Below, piece after piece: positions 1 through 7,329 of a stretch of DNA of 64,000 nucleotides (position 1 is the stretch's first letter; each line of letters begins with the position of its first letter). This DNA comes from Mycolicibacterium duvalii. Lineage in GTDB: Bacteria > Actinomycetota > Actinomycetes > Mycobacteriales > Mycobacteriaceae. The position numbers were made by a program, and so were the translations under genes. The stretch covers positions 5,084,001-5,148,000 of the forward strand of contig NZ_AP022563.1 in the NCBI RefSeq assembly GCF_010726645.1, read 5' to 3'. The notes beneath the pieces were generated by a model. It was not told where the DNA came from, searched no databases, and was given only the letters and a program-made list of their open reading frames with translations.

Positions 1-1422
1 GACGGCCCCGCCACAGGAATGCGGCTTTACGACACCATGGCGGGTGCCGTGCGCGACTTCGTCCCACTGCGCCCGGGACATGCCTCGATCTATCTGTGCG
101 GCGCCACCGTGCAGGGACTTCCGCACATCGGCCACGTGCGCAGCGGTGTCGCCTTCGACGTGCTGCGCCGCTGGCTCACCGCCAAGGGTCTCGACGTCGC
201 GTTCATCCGCAATGTCACCGACATCGACGACAAGATCCTCACCAAGGCCGCCGATGCGGGTCGGCCCTGGTGGGAGTGGGCGGCCACCTACGAGCGGGCG
301 TTCGCGGCGGCCTACGACGCGCTGGGCGTGCTGCCGCCGTCGGCCGAGCCCCGCGCCACCGGACACATCACCCAGATGGTCGAACTGATCGAGCGGTTGA
401 TCGAGCGCGGACACGCCTACACCGGCTCCGGGTCCGGCGCCGGCGATGTGTACTTCGATGTGCTGAGCCTGTCCGACTACGGCAAGCTGTCCGGTCACCG
501 CATCGACGACGTGCACCAGGGCGAGGGAGTGGCCAAGGGTAAGCGCGACGAGCGGGATTTCACGCTGTGGAAGGCCGCCAAGCCCGGGGAGCCGTCCTGG
601 CCGACACCATGGGGCCGGGGACGGCCCGGCTGGCACACCGAATGCGTCGCGATGTGCGAGGCCTACCTGGGCGCCGAGTTCGACATTCACGCCGGCGGTA
701 TGGACCTGGTCTTCCCGCACCATGAGAACGAGATCGCCCAGGCCGAGGGCGCCGGCGACGGTTTCGCCCGGTTCTGGCTGCACAACGGCTGGGTCACGAT
801 GGGCGGCGAGAAGATGAGCAAGTCGCTCGGCAACGTGCTGGCCATCCCGGCGGTGCTGCAGCGGGTGCGTGCCGCCGAGCTGCGCTACTACCTGGGCAGT
901 GCGCACTACCGCTCGATGCTCGAATTCTCCGAGACCGCGCTACAGGACGCGGCGCGCGCCTACACCGGCATCGAGGACTTCCTGCACCGGGTCCGCACCC
1001 GCGTCGGTGCGGTGGCGCCGGGCCAATGGACACCGACGTTCGCTGCGGCGCTGGACGACGATCTGTCGGTGCCGATCGCGCTGGCCGAGGTGCACGCGGC
1101 GCGCGCCGACGGTAACCGGGCGCTCGATGCGGGCGATCACGACACCGCGCTGACCCGCGCGATGTCGATCCGGGCGATGATGGGCATCCTCGGCGCTGAC
1201 CCCCTCGACGAGCGCTGGGAGTCGCGCGACGAGACGTCGGCGGCGCTGGCAGCGGTCGACGTGCTGGTGCACGCGGAGGTCAAACGCCGCGAGGACGCCC
1301 GCGCCCGGCGGGACTGGGCCGAGGCCGACGCCATCCGCGACCGTCTCAAGGCAGCCGGCATCGAGGTCACCGACACCGCCGACGGTCCCCAGTGGTCTCT
1401 CCTCGACGGATCGGACAAGTAG
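1..1422 (+). CDS. cysS: Cysteinyl-tRNA synthetase (5' end probably just outside the window)
   Basis: Charges tRNA-Cys with cysteine in the cytoplasm (class I aminoacyl-tRNA synthetase). The HIGH motif appears as HIGHV near residue 40 and the KMSKS motif as GEKMSKSLGN in the middle; a zinc-site region TECVAMCEAYLG is present. The first in-frame ATG is at 19 (467 aa). However, the frame is open back to base 1 (codons for DGPATG precede it), and the mycobacterial protein starts a few residues earlier, so the true start is probably a few bases upstream of the window. The next gene starts on the last base of its stop codon, indicating a two-gene operon like Rv3580c-Rv3579c. Confidence 0.95.
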   Translation, partial: DGPATGMRLYDTMAGAVRDFVPLRPGHASIYLCGATVQGLPHIGHVRSGVAFDVLRRWLTAKGLDVAFIRNVTDIDDKILTKAADAGRPWWEWAATYERAFAAAYDALGVLPPSAEPRATGHITQMVELIERLIERGHAYTGSGSGAGDVYFDVLSLSDYGKLSGHRIDDVHQGEGVAKGKRDERDFTLWKAAKPGEPSWPTPWGRGRPGWHTECVAMCEAYLGAEFDIHAGGMDLVFPHHENEIAQAEGAGDGFARFWLHNGWVTMGGEKMSKSLGNVLAIPAVLQRVRAAELRYYLGSAHYRSMLEFSETALQDAARAYTGIEDFLHRVRTRVGAVAPGQWTPTFAAALDDDLSVPIALAEVHAARADGNRALDAGDHDTALTRAMSIRAMMGILGADPLDERWESRDETSAALAAVDVLVHAEVKRREDARARRDWAEADAIRDRLKAAGIEVTDTADGPQWSLLDGSDK

Positions 1423-2363
1423 TGGCAGGCAACTCGAAACGCCGCGGCGCAGTGCGCAAAGAGGGCACCAAGAAGGGACCCACCGTCGGCTCCGGCGGGG
1501 TGCGCCGTCGCGGGCTCGAAGGCCGGGGCGCGACACCTCCGGCGCACAAGCGGCCGCACCACCCGGCGGCCAAACGCGCCGCGAAAGAGGCTCGCCGTCA
1601 GCAGGGTCGGCCCAAGAAAACCGACGAGACCGAGATCGTGCTGGGCCGCAACCCGGTCATCGAGTGTCTGCGCGCCGGGGTCCCCGCCACCGCGCTCTAC
1701 GTCGCGCTGGGCACCGACGCCGACGAGCGGCTCACGGAATCCGTACAGATCGCCGCCGACAAGGGCATCTCGATCCTGGAGGTGCCGCGCCACGACCTCG
1801 ACCGCATCGCCGCCAACGGCATGCATCAGGGCATCGCGCTGCAGGTTCCGCCGTACGACTACGCCCACCCCGACGACGTGCTCGCCGAGGTCCGCCAGGA
1901 GGGCGCGCCGGCACTGCTCGTCGCGCTGGACAACATCTCCGATCCGCGGAATCTCGGCGCGATCGTGCGCTCGGTGGCCGCCTTCGGGGGCCACGGGGTG
2001 CTGATCCCACAGCGCCGCTCGGCGTCGGTGACCGCGGTGGCGTGGCGCACCAGTGCCGGTGCGGCCGCACGGGTTCCGGTGGCGCGGGCGACCAACCTCA
2101 ACCGCACCCTCAAGCAGTGGGCCGATTCCGGATTGCAGATCGTCGGACTCGACGCCGACGGCGACACCACCGTCGACGACCTCGACGGCACCGGCCCGAT
2201 CGTGGTGGTGGTGGGTTCGGAAGGAAAGGGGCTGTCCCGGCTGGTGCGGGAGAACTGCGACGCGGTGGTGTCGATCCCGATGGCCGGGCCGACGGAGTCG
2301 CTCAACGCATCGGTCGCCGCGGGCGTCGTGCTCGCCGAGATCGCCCGCCAGCGCCGGACCTAG
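1422..2363 (+). CDS. rlmB: 23S rRNA (guanosine-2'-O-)-methyltransferase RlmB / TrmH-family (SPOUT)
   Basis: SAM-dependent ribose 2'-O-methyltransferase of the SpoU/TrmH family, acting on 23S rRNA. About 313 aa from a GTG at 1422 that shares one base with the cysS TAG; the start is chosen because the basic N-terminus AGNSKRRGAVRK matches mycobacterial homologues. The N-terminal ~70 residues are Lys/Arg-rich and probably bind RNA. The three SpoU motifs are visible: DPRNLGAIVRS (motif 1), VGSEGKGLSRLV (motif 2) and IPMAGPTESLNASVAAG (motif 3, forming the knot). Orthologue of Rv3579c. Its 3' end overlaps by 4 bp the convergent transporter gene. Confidence 0.93.
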   Translation: MAGNSKRRGAVRKEGTKKGPTVGSGGVRRRGLEGRGATPPAHKRPHHPAAKRAAKEARRQQGRPKKTDETEIVLGRNPVIECLRAGVPATALYVALGTDADERLTESVQIAADKGISILEVPRHDLDRIAANGMHQGIALQVPPYDYAHPDDVLAEVRQEGAPALLVALDNISDPRNLGAIVRSVAAFGGHGVLIPQRRSASVTAVAWRTSAGAAARVPVARATNLNRTLKQWADSGLQIVGLDADGDTTVDDLDGTGPIVVVVGSEGKGLSRLVRENCDAVVSIPMAGPTESLNASVAAGVVLAEIARQRRT

Positions 2364-3613
2364 AGCCCCAGCAGCCGACAGCCCGCCCACAGGCCGGTCA
2401 CCGCGGCGACCAGGACTGCGGGCGCGGTGCAGAGTCCGATCCGGCTGAATTCGGTGAAGCCCTCGTCGGCCCGGTCTCCCACATCCCGGCGAAGAACCCG
2501 GCGCCACAACAGGTTCGCCAGTGACCCGAGGTAGGTCAGGTTCGGTCCCACGTTGACGCCGACCAGCACCGCGAGCACCGCCACCGGCCCGGCGGCACCG
2601 ACCAGCGGCAGCATCACCAGCACCGCCGGCAGATTGTTGACGACATTGGACAACACCGCCGCGACCGCGGCGATGCCCAGCAGCGCGGGCAGGCTGGTCC
2701 CGGCCGGAACCACCTGCCGCATCGCGGTTTCCAGGCCGTTGCGCATCACCGCCTCGACTACCACACCAAGGCACAGGACGAAGACCAGGAACGGAAGATC
2801 CAGCGCGGCGGCTATTCTGGGCAGCGTGGTGCCGCGCGCCGCCAGCCCGCGGGCGCCGAGGGTCAGTGCCCCGGCCAGCGCCGCCCAGCCAGGGGACAGG
2901 CCGAACAGCGACGTCACCGCGAACCCGGCCAGCGTCAGGGCGAGCACCGCGACAGCGAAGCGGGGCGGCCGTACCGGCTCGTCCGCAGCCGGCCGGCGCG
3001 GGGTGGTGGTCAGGTCTGCAGCGAAAAGCCAACGCAGCAGCGCGAATTCGACTGCTATGGCGATCAACCAGGGCACCGCCATCGCCGCGGCGAACTGCAG
3101 GAACGTCAACCCGGCGGCGGTGAACGCCAACAGGTTGGTCAGGTTCGACACCGGCAACAGCAGCGACGCGCTGTTGGCCAGGTGCGCGGTGGCGTAGGCG
3201 TGCGCGCGGGGCGGCACCCGCAGCAGCCGGGCGGTGGCCAGCACCACCGGCGTCAGCAGCACCACGGTGGCGTCCAGACTGAGCACCGCGGTCACCGCGG
3301 CCGCCACCGCGAACACCGAGCCGAACAGCCGGTGCTGGCTGCCGTCGGCCATGTGGGCCATGAACGCGCCCGCGGCGCGGAACAGTCCCTCGTCGTCGCA
3401 CAGTCGGGCCAGTACCAGGATGGCGGCCAGGAAGCCGACCACCGGTGCCAGACTGCGAATCTCCGCTGTCGCGTCGGCCCAAGACACCGCGTCGACGGCC
3501 ACGACGACACCCGCGGCGGGAACAGCGACGACGGCTTCGGGCCAGCCCCGCGGCCTCACCAGCGCGAACACGAGCACCGCAGCCAGCGCGGCCAGCGCGA
3601 CGATCAGCGCCAT
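2360..3613 (-). CDS. ArsB/NhaD-type ion transporter (Rv3578-like 'arsB2')
   Basis: Integral membrane protein of the ion-transporter superfamily containing ArsB, about 417 aa with many hydrophobic segments. Conserved-looking loops include LSLDATVVLLTPV and LSNVVNNLPAVLVMLP, the two family-type helical hairpins with Asp/Asn. Substrate is unknown: annotated as an arsenite pump in M. tuberculosis, but there is no arsR or arsC here. The ATG at 3613 is chosen; it overlaps the upstream stop by 10 bp (ATGGCGCTGA), suggesting coupling to the metallo-beta-lactamase gene. A start at 3631 would also be in frame. Confidence 0.82.
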   Translation of the reverse strand: MALIVALAALAAVLVFALVRPRGWPEAVVAVPAAGVVVAVDAVSWADATAEIRSLAPVVGFLAAILVLARLCDDEGLFRAAGAFMAHMADGSQHRLFGSVFAVAAAVTAVLSLDATVVLLTPVVLATARLLRVPPRAHAYATAHLANSASLLLPVSNLTNLLAFTAAGLTFLQFAAAMAVPWLIAIAVEFALLRWLFAADLTTTPRRPAADEPVRPPRFAVAVLALTLAGFAVTSLFGLSPGWAALAGALTLGARGLAARGTTLPRIAAALDLPFLVFVLCLGVVVEAVMRNGLETAMRQVVPAGTSLPALLGIAAVAAVLSNVVNNLPAVLVMLPLVGAAGPVAVLAVLVGVNVGPNLTYLGSLANLLWRRVLRRDVGDRADEGFTEFSRIGLCTAPAVLVAAVTGLWAGCRLLGL

Positions 3614-4512
3614 GGATCGCTGCGCTGCCACAGGGTCGGCAGATGCAGCGCGACTCCGTCGGTCTCAGCGAGGCCGGACAGCACCCGCATCGACACGTCG
3701 AGGTCGTCGACGGCGCGCGGCAAGGCGCGCAACGGCTCGTGCAGCGGGCGGAAGAAGTCGTCCCAGTGGATCAGCACCACCCGCCGCGCGCCGACCGTGC
3801 GCACGGTCTCCTGCCAGTAGGCCTTCAGGTAGTCGAGCGGTTGGCGGCCGAGTTGCCCGACCCCGAGATACACCACGTCGGCGCGCTGGCCGGCCAGCGC
3901 ACCGGCCACGTATCCGGCGCTTCCGACGATGAGCAGCCGCCGGCCGGTGGGGCGGTGACGAACCAGCGTCGACCAGGCCTCGCCGCACCGGTAGGCCGAC
4001 ACCCGCGCCGGCGGGTGGATCGGTGCGGTGATCGGGCCGGGGAACCGATCGGGGGGACAGTGCGCGCCCTCGATCAGGGTCAACTCGAAATTGCCCACCG
4101 GTACCGGCTGCCCGGGTGTGACCACCTCGACGTGCGGCCACCCGTGACCGCGGCCGAGGTGCGCCGCCGATTCGCCGCCGATGAGCCGGGCGCCGGTGCG
4201 TTCGGCCACCACCGCGGAGTCCAGCGCGTGGTCGTAGTGCGTGTGCACCGGGGTGACCGCATCGAGCCGCTGCACTCCCAGCCGGGACAGCGCGGTCTGG
4301 ATGCGCGGCAGCGAGGACGTCAACCGGCGCGTCGCGACGGTCACGAGGTTCGGGCGGGAGAAGAATCCGTCGGTCAGCACCGCCGACTGACCGTCATCGA
4401 CCAGCAGCGTCGTCACCCCGGCCCACGACACCGTGACCGACGAGCCGGCCGTCGCGGCGGGCACGTCGAAACGCACTGTGTAGGCGTGCAGGTCGGGCCG
4501 GCGCAGGATCAC
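3604..4512 (-). CDS. Metallo-beta-lactamase-fold hydrolase (Rv3577-like)
   Basis: Protein of about 302 aa with the metallo-beta-lactamase fold. The zinc-binding motif HxHxDH is seen as VHTHYDHALDS, and later acidic/His positions (IEGAHCPP, IVGSAGYVAG, VLIHWDDFFRP) fit the remaining metal ligands and fold. The start is a GTG at 4512 whose GTGA overlaps the stop of the thioesterase gene, a sign of translational coupling. No obvious signal peptide. Substrate unknown; the pairing with a transporter downstream and a thioesterase upstream is conserved with Rv3577-Rv3578, but gives no clear function. Confidence 0.8.
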   Translation of the reverse strand: MILRRPDLHAYTVRFDVPAATAGSSVTVSWAGVTTLLVDDGQSAVLTDGFFSRPNLVTVATRRLTSSLPRIQTALSRLGVQRLDAVTPVHTHYDHALDSAVVAERTGARLIGGESAAHLGRGHGWPHVEVVTPGQPVPVGNFELTLIEGAHCPPDRFPGPITAPIHPPARVSAYRCGEAWSTLVRHRPTGRRLLIVGSAGYVAGALAGQRADVVYLGVGQLGRQPLDYLKAYWQETVRTVGARRVVLIHWDDFFRPLHEPLRALPRAVDDLDVSMRVLSGLAETDGVALHLPTLWQRSDPWR

Positions 4513-5318
4513 GGGAAATACATCTCCTGGCGGACGGTGCAGACCAGTTCGCCGTTGCGGTTGTACATCCGTCCGCTGGCCAGCGCGACGCGGTCGACGC
4601 TGCTCGGTGAGCTCTGGTCGTAGAACATCCAGTCCGACAACCGGGCCGGCCGGTGGAACCACACCGAGTGGTCGCGCTGCGCGGACGCGCCCAGTGCCCC
4701 CCGTGCCGCGAACGCCGGCTCGGTCAGCGTCACCGCGGACAGGTAGGCCACCAGTGCGGTGTGTACCACCGGTTCGGCGGGAACTTCGCCGTCGGGCCGC
4801 CACCATATCCGCGACGGCGCCGGCGGTGCGGTGTCGGTGTCGACGACGCGCCGCTCGAACCAGCGCAGGCTGGCCCACTGGCCGCGCCCACCGTCGGTGT
4901 CCTCGGCCGAATGCGTCGGGCCGCTGGGCAACGACTCGGGTGCGGTGACGGCGGGCATCGGCGGCTGGTAGTACGTGTCGTCGGCGGTGTCGTGCTTGAA
5001 CGACGCCATCGCCTCCAGCAGCACCTCGTCGTCCTGGCGGGCGGTGACCCGGCGCGCGGAGAAGGTGCGGCCCTGTTGCAGGCTCACCACCTCGAAGTCG
5101 ACCGGACGGCGTGCATCACCGGGGCGCAGGAAGTAGGTGTGCATGCTGTGGATCCGGCGGTCTGTCGTGGTCAGGCCGGCAGCCAGCAGCGCCTGGGCTG
5201 AGATATGGCCTCCGAGAATGTGGTTGAACGGGGCGGGCAGCTGCTCACCGATGAACCGGTTGTCGCCGGCGCGCCGCAGGTTCAGCGTGGCCAGCACGTC
5301 GCGCAGTGAGGAGGACAT
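4509..5318 (-). CDS. tesB: Acyl-CoA thioesterase II (TesB family)
   Basis: 269-aa protein with a double hot-dog layout. The N-terminal half contains HILGGHISAQALLAAG and IHSMHTYFLRPGD, typical of TesB, and the C-terminal half contains AQRDHSVWFHRPARLSDWMFYDQSSPS followed by the GRMYNRNGELV family signature. Predicted to hydrolyse acyl-CoA to free acid and CoA in the cytoplasm. First gene of a minus-strand run (tesB, metallo-beta-lactamase, transporter) with 4-10 bp overlaps. It may serve CoA recycling in lipid or steroid breakdown, but no KstR site is seen upstream. Confidence 0.9.
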   Translation of the reverse strand: MSSSLRDVLATLNLRRAGDNRFIGEQLPAPFNHILGGHISAQALLAAGLTTTDRRIHSMHTYFLRPGDARRPVDFEVVSLQQGRTFSARRVTARQDDEVLLEAMASFKHDTADDTYYQPPMPAVTAPESLPSGPTHSAEDTDGGRGQWASLRWFERRVVDTDTAPPAPSRIWWRPDGEVPAEPVVHTALVAYLSAVTLTEPAFAARGALGASAQRDHSVWFHRPARLSDWMFYDQSSPSSVDRVALASGRMYNRNGELVCTVRQEMYFP

Positions 5319-5340
5319 CGACGCACATCATGCCCGACGG

Positions 5341-6111
5341 TCAGCCGAACGGCGCCACGGCGATCCCGTCGGCGATCAATCGGCGCCGCACGGCGGTGGC
5401 GATCTGTACCGCGCCCGGGGAGTCCCCGTGCACGCACACCGATTCGACGTGGATCTTGATGGCGGTTCCGTCGACGGCGGTGACCGTGCCGTCCCGAACC
5501 ATCGACGCGACGCGGTGGCTGATCTCGTCGGCGTCGTCGAGCACCGCGCCCGGTTCACGCCGCGACACCAGCCGGCCATCGGGGGTATAGGCGCGGTCGG
5601 CGAATGCTTCGGGGATGGTGCGTAGTCCAAGCCGTTCGGCGGCGTTCAGAAAGGCCGAACCGGCCAGGCCGAGCACCGCGAGGCCGGGGTCGGTCGCATG
5701 TACCGCGGCGGCGACGGCCTGCGCCTGTTCTTCGTGGTCGACGATCGCGTTGTACAGCGCGCCATGCGGTTTGACGTACGTCACGGTGGAGCCGGCGGCC
5801 CGCGCCAGCGCCTGCAGCGCGCCGATCTGGTAGATCACGTCTGCGGTCAGTTCGTCGGGTGCGACGTCGATGAAGCGGCGGCCGAACCCGGCCAGGTCTC
5901 GGTAGGCCACCTGCGCCCCGATGCGTACGCCGCGCTCGGTCGCGGCCCGGCAGGTGCGGGCCAGCGTCGCGGCGTCACCGGCGTGAAAACCGCACGCGAC
6001 ATTGGCGCTGGTGACGATGTCGAGCATGGCGTCGTCGTCGCCGATCTGCCACACGCCGAAGCCCTCGCCGAGATCGGCGTTGAGGTCGACGGTCGGGGTG
6101 TCCACCCTCAC
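5341..6111 (-). CDS. pxpA: 5-oxoprolinase subunit PxpA (LamB/YcsF family)
   Basis: About 256 aa (254 if the second GTG at 6105 is used). The N-terminus VDLNADLGEGFGVW and the segment SANVACGFHAGD are diagnostic for the LamB/YcsF family, as is YVKPHGALYNA. In the known PxpABC enzyme it helps hydrolyse 5-oxoproline to glutamate with ATP. No pxpB or pxpC partner lies next to it here, so the partner subunits must be elsewhere, or this copy acts differently. It is divergent from the Zur-like box and the L31 remnant. Confidence 0.9.
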   Translation of the reverse strand: MRVDTPTVDLNADLGEGFGVWQIGDDDAMLDIVTSANVACGFHAGDAATLARTCRAATERGVRIGAQVAYRDLAGFGRRFIDVAPDELTADVIYQIGALQALARAAGSTVTYVKPHGALYNAIVDHEEQAQAVAAAVHATDPGLAVLGLAGSAFLNAAERLGLRTIPEAFADRAYTPDGRLVSRREPGAVLDDADEISHRVASMVRDGTVTAVDGTAIKIHVESVCVHGDSPGAVQIATAVRRRLIADGIAVAPFG

Positions 6112-6159
6112 CAGCGTAATGCGCCGGTCTTGCCACCGGCTGGCGCGATCCGGTACTAA

Positions 6160-6174
6160 TGGAAACGATTTTCA
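6160..6174. promoter_or_regulatory. Zur-like operator upstream of the L31 remnant/WhiB genes
   Basis: The 15-mer TGGAAACGATTTTCA is nearly palindromic and matches the mycobacterial Zur-type pattern (TGAAAA-N3-TTTTCA) at all but two or three positions. It lies 21 bp upstream of the ATG at 6196, which has a GGAGG ribosome site. It resembles the site at 7294-7308 at 12 of 15 positions. Zur represses alternative ribosomal protein genes under zinc sufficiency in mycobacteria, so the position is expected for an L31 paralogue gene. Confidence 0.65.
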
Positions 6175-6195
6175 ATAACGAACAGCGGAGGCGAG

Positions 6196-6312
6196 ATGAA
6201 ACCGGGGATGCACCCGTTCTGGACCGGCAGCCGGCGGATCGTCGACGCCGCGGGGCAGGTCGAGAAGTTTCGCCGCCGCTTTGGGTCGCGGACCTCCGGT
6301 AACGACCAGTGA
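6196..6312 (+). pseudogene. rpmE2: Internally deleted zinc-independent ribosomal protein L31 (rpmE2 remnant, 38 codons)
   Basis: A 38-codon frame with a good GGAGG site. It begins MKPG, then runs straight into HPFWTGSRRIVDAAG and VEKFRRRFG, which is the C-terminal third of type B (C-minus) L31. The first residues also match the L31B start (MK-G). About 50 residues between them are missing, so the gene looks internally deleted but kept in frame. It cannot form a normal L31. Its stop overlaps the WhiB start (GTGA), so it may now act as a leader peptide that couples translation to WhiB. Confidence 0.7.
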
Positions 6313-6617
6313 CCCGCTTAGAATTGTCCGCACACGCAGAGACGTGGCGTTGGCGACGACATGCGCGCTGTGCAAGCCTGCCCACCGATCTGTTCTTCGT
6401 ATCCGAACAACACCGCGGCGCGGGCAGGCGGGCGTGCGAAGAACGCGCCAAACAGATCTGCCTGGCCTGTGGCGTCCGGCGCCAGTGTCTGGAGCATGCG
6501 CTGGAAACGGCGGAACCCCACGGAATCTGGGGCGCGACGACCCCGGCTGAACGAGCCCGGATGGCACTCAGAAACTGTACCGGTCACGCGGAGGTTCGAT
6601 CTGCGTCCCCGACGTGA
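6309..6617 (+). CDS. WhiB-family iron-sulfur transcription factor
   Basis: 102 aa with the four-cysteine WhiB pattern C-x29-C-x2-C-x5-C at residues 21, 51, 54 and 60 (ICLACGVRRQC), plus one extra cysteine at 43. The turn motif is GIWGATTPAER, followed by a short basic stretch. Such proteins bind a [4Fe-4S] cluster and act with the primary sigma factor. Which of WhiB1-7 it corresponds to cannot be decided by eye. The GTG start overlaps the stop of the L31 remnant by 4 bp, so it is probably co-transcribed from the Zur-like site at 6160. The 3' end overlaps the convergent aztA end by 34 bp. Confidence 0.85.
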   Translation: MTRLELSAHAETWRWRRHARCASLPTDLFFVSEQHRGAGRRACEERAKQICLACGVRRQCLEHALETAEPHGIWGATTPAERARMALRNCTGHAEVRSASPT

Positions 6618-7309
6618 CCCGCATTCGGGGAATTGTCCGAGGGCCGAAGCACTCGGTCATTGCCGAGTTCGTCGAGGTCGTGACGGCAGTCCGCCGCGTC
6701 GATGACAAGCGCGTCGTGTGTGGCAGCGACGACCGTCGCGCCGCCGTCGGTCAGACGCCGCAGAATCGTCCTCACCCGTGTCGCCGATGCGACGTCGAGG
6801 CCGGTGGTGGGTTCATCCAGCAGCAGCAGCGGGGCCTGCTGCGCGAAAGTCTGCGCCAGCAGCACGCGTTGGCGCTGACCGCCCGACAACTCGCCCAGGG
6901 TGTGGTTGCGCAGCGTGTCAAGATCCAGCGCCGACAGCCAGTGGTCGACGACATCGCGGTCGGCACTTCGGGGCCGGTGCCACAGGCCGAGCTGTCGCCA
7001 GCGTCCCATCATCACCGCCTCACCAGCGGTGATGGGAAAGCTGTCGGTCACCGCACTGCGCTGCACGGCGAACGCGATGTTGCGGGTACCGACCTCGACG
7101 AGCCCGCGCTGGGGCCGAAGCACTCCCGCGAGCAACGCGAGCAGCGTCGATTTGCCGGAGCCGTTCGATCCTGCGAGCACGTGGAATCGCCCGGGGGACA
7201 GGGCGACTGTGAGGTCGCGGAAGACCGGCGTCTGCGGATAGCTGAAATCCACACCGCGCGCGACTAGCGGAGCCGTGACCGGGGCCAGCTTGTTGAAAAT
7301 GGTTTTCAT
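6584..7309 (-). CDS. aztA: Zinc ABC transporter ATP-binding protein (AztA-type)
   Basis: 241-aa ABC ATPase: Walker A GSNGSGKST, Q-loop AFAVQRSA, signature LSGGQRQRV, Walker B LLLLDEPTTGLD and switch His in AATHDA. Energises metal import by the divergently encoded AztB permease. The ATG at 7309 is preceded within the coding strand by no ribosome site, and codons 1-5 overlap the Zur-like palindrome at 7294-7308, so the mRNA may be leaderless. The C-terminal ~25 residues (after DELGND) are poorly conserved looking. Family assignment to AztA rests on the neighbours aztC and aztD. Confidence 0.88.
   Translation of the reverse strand: MKTIFNKLAPVTAPLVARGVDFSYPQTPVFRDLTVALSPGRFHVLAGSNGSGKSTLLALLAGVLRPQRGLVEVGTRNIAFAVQRSAVTDSFPITAGEAVMMGRWRQLGLWHRPRSADRDVVDHWLSALDLDTLRNHTLGELSGGQRQRVLLAQTFAQQAPLLLLDEPTTGLDVASATRVRTILRRLTDGGATVVAATHDALVIDAADCRHDLDELGNDRVLRPSDNSPNAGHVGDADRTSA
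7294..7308. promoter_or_regulatory. Zur-like operator between aztA and aztB
   Basis: TGAAAATGGTTTTCA has perfect arms TGAAAA and TTTTCA around a 3-bp centre, the best Zur-type site in the window. It overlaps the first codons of aztA and lies 21 bp upstream of the ATG at 7330 of aztB, so one site could control both divergent transcripts. Confidence 0.75.
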
Positions 7310-7329
7310 TACTGATAGAAGTGTACGTC

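Noticed and set aside
1137..3482. 781-codon open frame on the minus strand
   Set aside because: Lies antisense to cysS and rlmB and in another frame of the transporter; Arg/Gly-rich composition typical of high-GC shadow frames, no family motif.
3613..4878. Longer version of the metallo-beta-lactamase gene starting at 4878
   Set aside because: The extra part is antisense-like Arg/Pro-rich sequence inside the thioesterase gene; the GTG at 4512 with the 4-bp overlap fits the family.
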